The notes under the pieces: model-generated
What the model was told of the DNA's origin: nothing
Database searches by the model: none
What the model saw: the letters and a program-made list of their open reading frames with translations, nothing else
Shown here: in pieces, positions 33,986 to 41,685 of the stretch
Layout: each line of letters opens with the position of its first letter
Position numbering within the stretch: the stretch's first letter is position 1
Translations under genes and position numbers: made by a program
Source of the DNA: Oscillospiraceae bacterium
GTDB taxonomy: Bacteria > Bacillota > Clostridia > Oscillospirales > Ruminococcaceae
DNA: 46,145 nucleotides
Assembly (NCBI GenBank): GCA_022791315.1
Contig: JAAVYW010000049.1
Location: forward strand, 1 to 46,145
Direction: 5' to 3'

Positions 33986-34028
33986 CATCATTCCAGAATA
34001 TTCTGGAATGATGAAAAGGCGCCTTTTC
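33986..34028. repeat. Two abutting perfect palindromes before the acyltransferase gene
   Basis: Positions 33986-34013 are a perfect 28-bp palindrome with centre CAGAAT/ATTCTG. Positions 34013-34028 are a second perfect palindrome (GAAAAGGC/GCCTTTTC) sharing one base with the first. They lie just before the likely start codons and could be an operator for a dimeric repressor or a leader hairpin. Confidence 0.7.
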
Positions 34029-34129
34029 ATGTGCGCACTTTATTTCTCTGCTGTTTTTTGATTTATTCTAACATGATTTACTCTTTTTGGCAAGAGAGAA
34101 GACAGCAGGGGACGAAATATAAAAGGTAT

Positions 34130-35170
34130 CTACATCAATTTCCGCAGCAGCGGGACTTTCTTTACACAAAACACACCGGCAGCACTAATCACCAATGCAG
34201 CGGCGAAGTGCACCGGAACCAGCAGAAGGGCCGGGCCCTCAAGGAAAAAGCGGGTGCAGAGGGACAGGACAGCGGGATGGACAAGGTAGATGCCCAGTGT
34301 CAGGGGCACAAGGGCGCGGACGGCCCTGGCAAAAAAGGGGCGCTGGGCCAGCCTGCCCAGGGACGGGGAACGGTCAAAGGACACAAACACCCCCACGGCC
34401 TCCAGCAAGACGAAGACGGAGAAATTGCTCATATAGCGCTCTGCGTGCTTTCCCGTCCGCCAGCTGGCCAAGAGGGTGGCGATGGCGATACAGAGAAAGC
34501 CCACGGGCCAGAGAAGGCGCAGGAGCCGCTCCCGATCCGCGGCCAAATCCGCGGTGTGAAGGGCATAGCCCAGGAGGAAATAGCCGGTGTAGCCATAGAA
34601 GAAATTCAGATGGGCCCGGCCGGTGAGCAGGGTGCCCAGGGCTGAGCAGCCGGGCAGGGTAGAGAGCATCCGGCCGCAGACGCCGAAGAGGGCCCACAGC
34701 GCCAGGTAATACCACATCACCCTGCGGTTGGTCGCAATCAGGCGCAGGATGGGCGTTGCCAGATAGAGCCCGATTATCATCAGCAGATACCACAGGTGGT
34801 AATCCCCCAGGATACTGATGCGAAACAGCGGTTTCCAGGAAAGGCCCTCCCCTCGGAGGAAGGGGAGGAAAACGCTGTCAAGCGAGGCATAGGCCAGGGC
34901 CCAGAAGACCAGCAGCGGCAGCAGGCGGAGCACATGCCCCCGGAAGAGCTTTTGCGGCGGTATCTCCCGCTCCGGGTCCAGCAGGAACATCCCGCTGAGC
35001 ATCACAAACACCGGCACGCTGTAGCGCACCGCCGCGTCAAAGAACACCACTGCCCCGAAGTCCAGGCCGTGCTTGTCCCAGCTGCGGGCCGCCGCGTGAA
35101 GCAGTACCACTGAAAACGCCGCGAACACCCGCAGCGCGTCCATCCTCAGGTTTCGCTCCCCCTGTGCCAT
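34130..35170 (-). CDS. Membrane acyltransferase (acyltransferase_3/OafA-like), paralogue
   Basis: The 346-residue multi-pass membrane protein is a clear paralogue of the gene at 32903. Shared blocks include MDALRVFAAFSVVLLHAAAR, AVRYSVPVFVMLSGMFLLDP, YHLWYLLMIIGLYLATPILR and a basic C-terminal end VPLLRKLM. The His in VVLLHAA is the proposed catalytic residue of the family. GAGGAGGC precedes the ATG. It follows the lipoprotein gene by 20 bases and may be its co-transcribed partner. Its target glycan or lipid is unknown. Confidence 0.85.
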   Translation of the reverse strand: MAQGERNLRMDALRVFAAFSVVLLHAAARSWDKHGLDFGAVVFFDAAVRYSVPVFVMLSGMFLLDPEREIPPQKLFRGHVLRLLPLLVFWALAYASLDSVFLPFLRGEGLSWKPLFRISILGDYHLWYLLMIIGLYLATPILRLIATNRRVMWYYLALWALFGVCGRMLSTLPGCSALGTLLTGRAHLNFFYGYTGYFLLGYALHTADLAADRERLLRLLWPVGFLCIAIATLLASWRTGKHAERYMSNFSVFVLLEAVGVFVSFDRSPSLGRLAQRPFFARAVRALVPLTLGIYLVHPAVLSLCTRFFLEGPALLLVPVHFAAALVISAAGVFCVKKVPLLRKLM

Positions 35171-35190
35171 ATGGGCGCCTCCTCTCTCCC

Positions 35191-35805
35191 CTATTCTGCT
35201 GTGCAGGTGTAGAGCTTATCCAATCCGGCGGCACTGCCGTCGAAAATGTAGCCCTCCCCTTCTCCGTCAAACTGCACCGTGAGCCATTCCCCGTTGTAGG
35301 CCGCCCGGAAGAGCAGCGCGCCGGAGGCATCATAGGCGCCCACAAAGAAACTGCCGCCGGTCATGGGGTTGCCCAGGGTTTCATAGAGCCCGAGCTGGGC
35401 GTTTTCCAACGTCTTCACCACTTGGGCGGCGGAGGAGGCTGTGAGCTCCCGCCCCTCCTCCCCCATGTCACAGACCAGGACAGAGGCGATGGCGCCGGGC
35501 TCTGTCAGCTCCTGCCAGCGGGCCAGCTCCTCCCCCGAGGCCAAGACGCCATCGGGGAAGCCTTCAAATTCCGGCGCGCCCAAGGGGAGCAGGGAGCCGG
35601 TTACAGCGGTTTCGGGGGCCTCCGGTTCCTCGTCGATGGGCTCCAGGATAATGTCGTCCTCCACATCTTCCCGGGGCGGCGCTTCCGGGGTGGTTTGGGA
35701 GGAAACGGGCGTCTCCTGCTCCGGAGCCGGGGCCTTTTCGCAGGCGGCCAGCAGCGGGCACAGCAGGAGCGCTGCGGCCAAGAGGCATTTCACCCTCTGG
35801 CTCAT
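35191..35805 (-). CDS. Predicted lipoprotein, acidic linker and unknown C-terminal domain
   Basis: The 204-residue product has a lipoprotein signal with lipobox LLAAC at about residue 22, then a Pro/Glu/Asp-rich linker of about 50 residues (TTPEAPPREDVEDDIILEPI), then a compact domain of about 120 residues ending in GLDKLYTCTAE. I recognise no family. It starts 2 bases after the fabV stop with AGGAGG inside the fabV end, so it is translated with fabV. The acyltransferase gene follows within 20 bases. It is expected on the outer membrane face of the cell. Confidence 0.75.
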   Translation of the reverse strand: MSQRVKCLLAAALLLCPLLAACEKAPAPEQETPVSSQTTPEAPPREDVEDDIILEPIDEEPEAPETAVTGSLLPLGAPEFEGFPDGVLASGEELARWQELTEPGAIASVLVCDMGEEGRELTASSAAQVVKTLENAQLGLYETLGNPMTGGSFFVGAYDASGALLFRAAYNGEWLTVQFDGEGEGYIFDGSAAGLDKLYTCTAE

Positions 35806-35807
35806 TT

Positions 35808-36995
35808 TCACTCCTCCTTCCACAGGCCGGGCAGAGAGACGTCGGGGTCAATGTCTCCCTCATAGTCCACGCCGGTAAAGCCGAAGCCAAACATGTGGTA
35901 GAAATCCTCCCAATAGCCATCGATGTCGCAGAGCTGTTCCAGGTTGGCGTCGTCCACTTTTTCCCACAGGGCGTCCACCCTCTGCTGCACATCGGGGCGC
36001 ATCTCCCAGTCATCGGGGCGCAGGTAACCCGCCTCGTCCACCACAGGGGTGGGGACAAAGAGTTTTTCCCGGAAGAGCCTGTCCATCTGCTGGATGCAGC
36101 CCTCGTGGAGGCCCATCTCCTTCATCACCTTGTAGAGCATGGTGATATACAGCGGCACAATGGGGATGGCCGCGCTGGACTGGGTGACAAGCGCCTTATT
36201 CACCGAGACATAGGCCTTTATCCCCTCTAATTTACGGCCCATCTCGTCGGCAGTGGCTTTGAGGTGTTTTTTGGCCTGTCCAATGGAGCCGTCCAGGTAC
36301 ATGGGATGGGTGACCTCCGGCCCGAGATAGGAATAGGCCAGGGTGATGCAGCCAGGGGCCAGCAGGCCCTCCCCCTGCAAAAAGGACATCCAGTCCATCC
36401 AGTCCTCGCCGCCCATCACCTTAACGGTGTCGGCAATCTCCTGCTCTGTGGCAGGGGGCACCTCCACCGGGCGGACGGTGCGGGTTTTCAGGTCAATAGT
36501 CTTGTTGCTGTAGGGCGCGCCTACGGTTTTGAGCACGGAGCTCACCGCCGTGCCGTCGGGCAGGGTACGGCGGGGGGCGGCCAGGCTATAGACCACCATA
36601 TCCACTTTGCCCAGCTCTGCCCGGATACAGGCGGCGGCCTGCTCCTTCACCTCCCGGGAAAAGGCATCGCCCATGATGTCCCTTGCATAGAGGCCCCGTT
36701 CCCTTGCCAGCCCCTCAAAGGCGGCAGTGTTGTACCAGCCTGCGGTGGCGGTGCGGCTGCCAGAGGCGGGCCTTTCAAAGGACACCCCCAGCGTGGCCGC
36801 GCCAAAGCCAAAGGCCAGGCTGATGCGGGAGGCCAGGCCATAGCCGGTGGAGGCCCCGATAACCAGCACCTTCTTTGGCCCGCCGGTGTGGGGGAAGCGC
36901 TCCACCTCCCGGATTTGCTCCTCCACTGCCGCCCAGCACCCGGCGGGATGGGCTGTTGTACAAATGAATCCCCGAACTTTTGGTGCAATAACCAC
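35808..36995 (-). CDS. fabV: Trans-2-enoyl-CoA/ACP reductase (FabV/Ter family)
   Basis: The 395-residue enzyme reduces the double bond of enoyl-CoA or enoyl-ACP with NADH, in fatty acid or butyrate-type metabolism. Diagnostic blocks are KVLVIGASTGYGLASRISLA (cofactor loop), VYSLAAPRRT and YSYLGPEVTHPMYLDGSIG with the family Tyr and the following GQAKKHL Lys. Length is usual for FabV/Ter. The start is GTG, with AAGGAGGA 6 bases upstream. A clear promoter precedes it. It is the first gene of a likely transcript with the lipoprotein and acyltransferase genes. Whether it serves butyrate formation or membrane lipids cannot be read. Confidence 0.93.
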   Translation of the reverse strand: MVIAPKVRGFICTTAHPAGCWAAVEEQIREVERFPHTGGPKKVLVIGASTGYGLASRISLAFGFGAATLGVSFERPASGSRTATAGWYNTAAFEGLARERGLYARDIMGDAFSREVKEQAAACIRAELGKVDMVVYSLAAPRRTLPDGTAVSSVLKTVGAPYSNKTIDLKTRTVRPVEVPPATEQEIADTVKVMGGEDWMDWMSFLQGEGLLAPGCITLAYSYLGPEVTHPMYLDGSIGQAKKHLKATADEMGRKLEGIKAYVSVNKALVTQSSAAIPIVPLYITMLYKVMKEMGLHEGCIQQMDRLFREKLFVPTPVVDEAGYLRPDDWEMRPDVQQRVDALWEKVDDANLEQLCDIDGYWEDFYHMFGFGFTGVDYEGDIDPDVSLPGLWKEE

Positions 36996-37039
36996 TGATA
37001 TTCCTCCTTAGAAATGAAACTGCTCTCTATTCTTCCCCC

Positions 37040-37067
37040 ATTCTAACATATCTGCCCATCCCGTCAA
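37040..37067 (-). promoter_or_regulatory. Promoter of fabV
   Basis: On the minus strand TTGACG (37067-37062) and TAGAAT (37045-37040) are separated by 16 bases. The divergent aldo/keto reductase promoter lies about 50 bases to the right. Confidence 0.7.
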
Positions 37068-37117
37068 GCCCTTTGGCAGGGCTGGGGGGATTCCTTTCGC
37101 TTTCTGCACAAAAGCGC

Positions 37118-37146
37118 TTGAATCCTCCCCCGCTTTGTGGTAAAAT
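37118..37146 (+). promoter_or_regulatory. Promoter of the aldo/keto reductase gene with overlapping palindrome
   Basis: TTGAAT (37118-37123) and TAAAAT (37141-37146) are separated by 17 bases. The -10 box lies inside a perfect 14-bp palindrome GGTAAAATTTTACC (37139-37152), a possible operator. Confidence 0.7.
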
Positions 37147-37220
37147 TTTACCGTATCATACCGATGAAGCAGGGGCCGGGATTCCACCGGCCCAAACCAA
37201 GAGAAAGCGGGGGTTTGTGT

Positions 37221-38396
37221 ATGAAAACGATTGTCAAGAGAAGGCCGCTGGGGGCCACGGGGCTCACTGTCTCTGAGGTGAGCTTGGGGGCCATGAACCT
37301 GCGGATGTTGAAAGACCGGGAAGAGGGCGTGCGCCTGGTGAACTTTGCCCTGGACCAGGGCATCAACCTGATTGACACCGCCAGGGCCTACAAGGGCGTC
37401 ACCCAGAGCGGGGTGGAGGTGCAGAGCGAGGAGATTGTGGGCAGCGTGATTCGTTCCCGCAGCGATTTGGACGAGCCCATTGTGATTGTCACCAAGGGCC
37501 ACGGCTACAATCCCCAGGATTTTGAGGCCGACCTGATGCTCAGCCACAAGACCCTGGGCATTGAAAAGCGGGAAAACGGCCTCTTTATCGGGCAGACGGA
37601 AATCAAGCTGGTGGTCTTTATGCACGGCATCAAGGCCGACCGCTGGGAGGAAATCCAGGAGACCGGCGCAATCCAGAAGGCGCTGGAATTAAAAGAGCAG
37701 GGCTGGTTCCACTTCTTGGGCTTTTCCAGCCACTACGGCGACGGCGAGACCATCCGGGCAGCGCTGGACACCGGGGCCTATCAGGTCGTCGAGCTGCCCT
37801 ATAATGTGTACAAGCGCACCCTGGGGGAGGACGGGGAGCCGGACCTGCTCCGCTATGCCCATGACAAGGGCGTTGGCATCGTGAACATGAAGGCCTTCAA
37901 CGGCAACGGCATGGTTGCCACCTCCAAGCTCATCCGGGACATCTGCTCTATCACCTATGAGGACATGCTCCGTTTCTGCCTGGCAAACCCCTACATCTCC
38001 ACAGTGGACGCCGGGGCCCGGTTCCCGGAGGAATTTTTGGCAGACACCAAGGTCTCCACGCTGCCGCCCCTCTCCGACGAGCAGCGGAAGGCGCTGACTA
38101 CTGAGGCCGACCAGGTCTCCGGCCTCTTTGACAACATCTGCCGGGAGTGTATGCACTGCCTGGAGAAATTCCAGTGCCCCCAGGGCATCCCCTTCCCGGA
38201 AATCCTGGGGCTGCACTCCCGCTACACCATCGCCAAGGCCCTGAACAAGGACGCCGCGCCCTATGCCGGGCAATACGCCCAGATGGGCGGGCCGAAGGCG
38301 GACGCCTGCGTGGCCTGCGGCGGCTGCAACGCCTGGTGTGAATACCACCTGGACATCCCGGCCATGATGGCGCAGGTGCGGAAAGATTTGGCATAG
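37221..38396 (+). CDS. Aldo/keto reductase with C-terminal iron-sulfur motifs
   Basis: The 391-residue protein combines an aldo/keto reductase barrel with a ferredoxin-like tail. The barrel starts RRPLGATGLTVSEVSLG and contains LIDTARAY. The tail carries CRECMHCLEKFQCPQG and, later, CVACGGCNAWCEYHLDI, eight cysteines arranged as for two 4Fe-4S clusters. Such fusions are common in anaerobic Clostridia and Archaea; the electron partner is unknown. The ATG at 37221 matches the family N-terminus; an upstream GTG at 37137 lies inside the promoter. A hairpin terminator follows. Confidence 0.88.
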   Translation: MKTIVKRRPLGATGLTVSEVSLGAMNLRMLKDREEGVRLVNFALDQGINLIDTARAYKGVTQSGVEVQSEEIVGSVIRSRSDLDEPIVIVTKGHGYNPQDFEADLMLSHKTLGIEKRENGLFIGQTEIKLVVFMHGIKADRWEEIQETGAIQKALELKEQGWFHFLGFSSHYGDGETIRAALDTGAYQVVELPYNVYKRTLGEDGEPDLLRYAHDKGVGIVNMKAFNGNGMVATSKLIRDICSITYEDMLRFCLANPYISTVDAGARFPEEFLADTKVSTLPPLSDEQRKALTTEADQVSGLFDNICRECMHCLEKFQCPQGIPFPEILGLHSRYTIAKALNKDAAPYAGQYAQMGGPKADACVACGGCNAWCEYHLDIPAMMAQVRKDLA

Positions 38397-38401
38397 GACT
38401 G

Positions 38402-38438
38402 ACAAGGGGTGCCCTTTCCCGGAAGGGGCACCCCTTGT
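38402..38438 (+). terminator. Hairpin terminator
   Basis: ACAAGGGGTGCCCTT pairs with AAGGGGCACCCCTTGT (one bulge, loop of 6), 5 bases past the reductase stop codon. Confidence 0.78.
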
Positions 38439-38600
38439 GTTGGGCTGGGTTAGGGAGGGGGCCTGTTTGCCTGGCGACAAAGGCGGCGTGGGAGGGGGAA
38501 GTGTTACCGGCAAAGGGAAACTAGATGGAGGGCGGCTTGTGGGCTGGGTGGGGACTGATAGCTTGCTCTTCAAAGCCGCCCTGCTAGGCATAGGGGAGTT

Positions 38601-38662
38601 TCGCTCATTGCGATGAGCGACCAGGACGCTGTCCTGGACCTGCCACCCTTTGAAAAGGTTGG
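38601..38662. repeat. Cluster of three short palindromes, candidate interspersed repeat
   Basis: Three hairpins follow one another: TCGCTCAT/ATGAGCGA (38601-38620), CCAGGAC/GTCCTGG (38621-38637) and CCACCCTT/AAAGGTTGG (38643-38662). They lie in a 325-base gene-free gap before the MoxR gene. The remaining part of that gap (38439-38600) is G-rich and shows no gene. The pattern is like dispersed intergenic repeats of Clostridia, but only one copy is visible here. Confidence 0.5.
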
Positions 38663-38721
38663 ACGGAAACTTTAATTTCGCTACGCTGTGATAGGCCAAA
38701 AATGATAAGGAGGAGAAACCT

Positions 38722-39666
38722 GTGAAAGATACGCCCATTCGGTTGATTGAGCGGGTGCGGGAGAATATCCGCAGCGTTATCACCGGGCAGGAGAGGAATA
38801 TTGAGCTGCTGTTGTGCTCCATGGTGTGTGGAGGGCACGTGCTGATGGAGGATGTGCCCGGTGTGGGGAAGACCACGTTGGCCACGGCGCTGGCAAAGTC
38901 GCTGGGGTGCAGTTTTGGGCGCATCCAGTTCACGCCCGACGTGCTCCCCTCGGATGTGACCGGGTTTACCCTCTACGACCTGCATTCGGGGGAAAAGCGG
39001 CTGGTGACAGGGGCGGTGATGAACCAGGTGGTGTTGGCGGACGAAATCAACCGCACCACCCCCAAGACCCAGTCCAGCCTGTTGGAGGCCATGCAGGAGG
39101 GGCAGGTGACGATTGACGGGGAGACCCATCCTTGCCCCGCCCCGTTCTTCGTCTTAGCTACCCAGAACCCCTTGGAGCTCACCGGCACTTATCCCCTGCC
39201 GGAGGCCCAGCTGGACAGGTTCCTGATGCGCCTCTCCATGGGGTATCCCTCGATGGAGGAGGAGCTGCGGATTTTGGACGCCCACCGGGGGAAAGAGCCG
39301 GTGAAGGAGCTGGAACCGGTGGCGAATGCCCAGGAGATATTGGATTTGCAGCAGGCGGCGCAGGAAATTGCCTGCGCCCCGGCGGTGGCAGAGTACATTG
39401 TACGCATCGCCGCAGCTACCCGCAGCTCGGAGCGGGTGCGGCTGGGGGTGAGCCCCAGGGGCTCTATCGCCCTGATGAAGGCGGGCATGGCTTGGGCGCT
39501 GATGCAGGGGCGGAACTACGTGATTCCCGATGACATCCAAGCCCTGGCCGTGCCGGTGCTGGCCCACCGTATCCAGCTGAACCGCCGGGCCCAGGACGAG
39601 CGGGACAGCGAGGCCGGGATAGTGGAGAAAATCATCTCCTCCCTGGCCGTCCCCCAGGTGTCGTGA
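38722..39666 (+). CDS. MoxR-family AAA+ ATPase
   Basis: The 314-residue ATPase has Walker A at residues 42-52 (MEDVPGVGKTT), Walker B LADEINRTTPK, and sensor LATQNPLELTGTYPLPEAQL. The MoxR signature FGRIQFTPDVLPSDVTGF is present. MoxR proteins act as chaperones for partner proteins, often encoded with DUF58 and transglutaminase proteins as here. The start is GTG with AAGGAGGAG upstream. Its stop overlaps the DUF58 start by one base (TGATG), so both are translated together. Confidence 0.94.
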   Translation: MKDTPIRLIERVRENIRSVITGQERNIELLLCSMVCGGHVLMEDVPGVGKTTLATALAKSLGCSFGRIQFTPDVLPSDVTGFTLYDLHSGEKRLVTGAVMNQVVLADEINRTTPKTQSSLLEAMQEGQVTIDGETHPCPAPFFVLATQNPLELTGTYPLPEAQLDRFLMRLSMGYPSMEEELRILDAHRGKEPVKELEPVANAQEILDLQQAAQEIACAPAVAEYIVRIAAATRSSERVRLGVSPRGSIALMKAGMAWALMQGRNYVIPDDIQALAVPVLAHRIQLNRRAQDERDSEAGIVEKIISSLAVPQVS

Positions 39667-40874
39667 TGGGTGGGAGCGTGCGGCGCTGGGCCTTCTACGG
39701 GCTGCTGGCCCTCTTTTTCCTGGCCGGGCGGGTGACAGGGCAGCGGCTCTTTTTCCTGCTCTTCTTCGCCCAGGCCCTGCTGCTGCTCTGCGCCTATGCC
39801 ATGGATGTGTTCACCGCCTTCGCCTTTGCCTATACCCAGGAACTGGACAGGGCCGAGACGGAAAAGGGGGAGGCCGTAACCCTCACCGTGGGCATCTACA
39901 ACGACCTGCCCTATCCCTTCCCCATGATGAAGGTGCGGCTTGGCGCTGTGTCGCCAGGGGATGACGGGGTGTTCTCCTTTGACCTGCCCGCCCGCTCCCA
40001 TATCACCCTCACCCACACGGTACCCTGCCCCTACCGGGGGGAATACGCAGTGGGGCTGCGGGAGGTGGAGATTCACGACGTGTTCGGGCTCACCCGCATC
40101 CGCTTTCCCCTGATGCGGCGGCCCTATCACCGGCTATGCCCCCTGCTCATCTGCCCCAAGCGCGTTCCCCTGCCGGAGCTGCCGGGGCGGGGGCCGGACA
40201 AAAAGCAGTTTTCCGGCAGCGCGCTGCTGCTTAACCCCCAGGGGGAGGAGCTGGCCGGGGTGCGGGACTACCACCCTGGCGACCCTGCCAAGCGTATCCA
40301 CTGGAAGGCCTCGGCCCGCAGGCAGGAGCTGCTCACCCGGCAGTATGAGGCCCCCGGCGAGGAGGGGGTTGCCCTGCTGCTGGGCCTCTGGCGGGAGGAG
40401 GGCCCGGCGCGGGAGCTGCGCTGGGGGAAAAGGGGGCGGCAGCGGGCCCGGGAGGCTGCGGCTGCCCAGGAGGCCGCCCGGCACAGGGATGACCTCATCT
40501 GCACCTGCGCCGGGGCGCTGGCGGGCTTCCATCTGGAGGCGGGCCGGGCTGTGGCTATCGGGAACGGGCGGGGCAAGCCCTTTGCCGCCGGTTCCGCAGC
40601 GGCTTATCCGGAGCTGGCCCGGTTTTTGGCCCGGCTCCCCGCTTCCCCGGACTCCGGGGATTTAGAACTGCCGGACGGTTCTGGCACGCCCCTCTATCTC
40701 ATCACTGCCCGCATGACGGAGGGGCTCTTTGCCCTGCTGGAACAGGCCGCCGGGGAGCGGAGCACGGTGTGCGTCTTCACCGGCCCGGAGCGGCCCGTTT
40801 CCCTGCCCCCGGGGGTGGCGCTGCTGCACATCCCCGACGAGGAACACCTTGCCCAGGTATTGGGGAACCTATGA
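39666..40874 (+). CDS. DUF58 family protein
   Basis: The 402-residue protein has two membrane segments at the N-terminus (about residues 7-50) and the DUF58 signature near residue 200 (LAGVRDYHPGDPAKRIHWKA). The last 150 residues are Ala/Arg-rich and less conserved. The role of DUF58 proteins is poorly known; they are partners of MoxR ATPases and may sit at the membrane. It overlaps the MoxR stop codon, and the kinase-like gene follows 16 bases later. GTG at 39663 is an alternative start. Confidence 0.9.
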   Translation: MGGSVRRWAFYGLLALFFLAGRVTGQRLFFLLFFAQALLLLCAYAMDVFTAFAFAYTQELDRAETEKGEAVTLTVGIYNDLPYPFPMMKVRLGAVSPGDDGVFSFDLPARSHITLTHTVPCPYRGEYAVGLREVEIHDVFGLTRIRFPLMRRPYHRLCPLLICPKRVPLPELPGRGPDKKQFSGSALLLNPQGEELAGVRDYHPGDPAKRIHWKASARRQELLTRQYEAPGEEGVALLLGLWREEGPARELRWGKRGRQRAREAAAAQEAARHRDDLICTCAGALAGFHLEAGRAVAIGNGRGKPFAAGSAAAYPELARFLARLPASPDSGDLELPDGSGTPLYLITARMTEGLFALLEQAAGERSTVCVFTGPERPVSLPPGVALLHIPDEEHLAQVLGNL

Positions 40875-40890
40875 GTGTGAGGAGGAGCCT

Positions 40891-41661
40891 ATGGAACAGA
40901 AAAATGTGCCTATCCCCTTAGAAGAGTTTCCCGCAGAGCTGCATCCCTTTTTGGCGGGTGCGGAGTTCCGGGACAGCAGCTGGCATTCAAACGCCCGCAC
41001 TTTCTATGTGCCGCCGGACTACTACTTGAAAATCGACGAACAGGGCGAGCTGGAACGGGAGGCAGGGATGGGAAAATGGTTTTTCCGCCATGGGCTGGGC
41101 CCTGAGGTGGTGATGTCCCTCTCCCGCGACCGGGACTACCTGCTCACCCGGCGGGCACCCGGCGAAACTGCCCTGGCCTTTCTGGACAAGCCGGAGGAGC
41201 TGTGCCGTGCTTTGGCCGGGGCCCTGCAGGAGCTCCACGGGATTTCCCCGGCGGGGCTGCCCTGTTCCGCCCGGTTGGAACGGTATCGAGCCTCTGCCAA
41301 CGACCCGGACGGGGGATACTGGGATGAATCGGTTTTGATGCCGGAATTTCCCATTTCCTCTCGGGCGGAGGCCTGGGACATGATGCAGAAGAACCGGCAT
41401 CGGCTCAGGCAGGACACACTGATTCACGGCGATTTTTGCCTGCCCAATGTGATATTGGAACAGGGCAGGTTCAGCGCCTTGATTGACTTGGGGCTGGCAG
41501 GGGCCGGGGACCGGCACATTGATTTATACTGGGCGGTGTGGACGCTCCGGCACTACCTGAAAACCGGCCGGTACACCGACGAGTTCCTGCGCCTATATGG
41601 AACAGACAGGTTTGACTATGACATGCTCCGCGTTGTTGCCGCTTTTGAGTGCTTTGGGTAA
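40891..41661 (+). CDS. APH(3')-like aminoglycoside phosphotransferase-family kinase
   Basis: The 256-residue protein belongs to the APH kinase family. The Brenner motif is IHGDFCLPNVILE with catalytic D181, and the Mg-binding Asp is D199 in LIDLGLAGAGDRHIDLYWA. The order and wording are closest to APH(3') enzymes, which phosphorylate kanamycin and neomycin, and REAGMGKWFFRHGLGPEV also fits. Resistance is not proven, since some homologues act on other substrates. AGGAGG precedes the ATG. It sits inside the MoxR-DUF58-transglutaminase unit, between DUF58 and the transglutaminase, an unusual position. No terminator or promoter separates it. Confidence 0.85.
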   Translation: MEQKNVPIPLEEFPAELHPFLAGAEFRDSSWHSNARTFYVPPDYYLKIDEQGELEREAGMGKWFFRHGLGPEVVMSLSRDRDYLLTRRAPGETALAFLDKPEELCRALAGALQELHGISPAGLPCSARLERYRASANDPDGGYWDESVLMPEFPISSRAEAWDMMQKNRHRLRQDTLIHGDFCLPNVILEQGRFSALIDLGLAGAGDRHIDLYWAVWTLRHYLKTGRYTDEFLRLYGTDRFDYDMLRVVAAFECFG

Positions 41662-41685
41662 TGCCCGCAGAAAAGGAGGTTTCCC

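Noticed and set aside
37689..38933. 414-residue minus-strand frame
   Set aside because: It overlaps the aldo/keto reductase, the terminator, the palindrome cluster and the MoxR start, so it cannot be a real gene alongside these.
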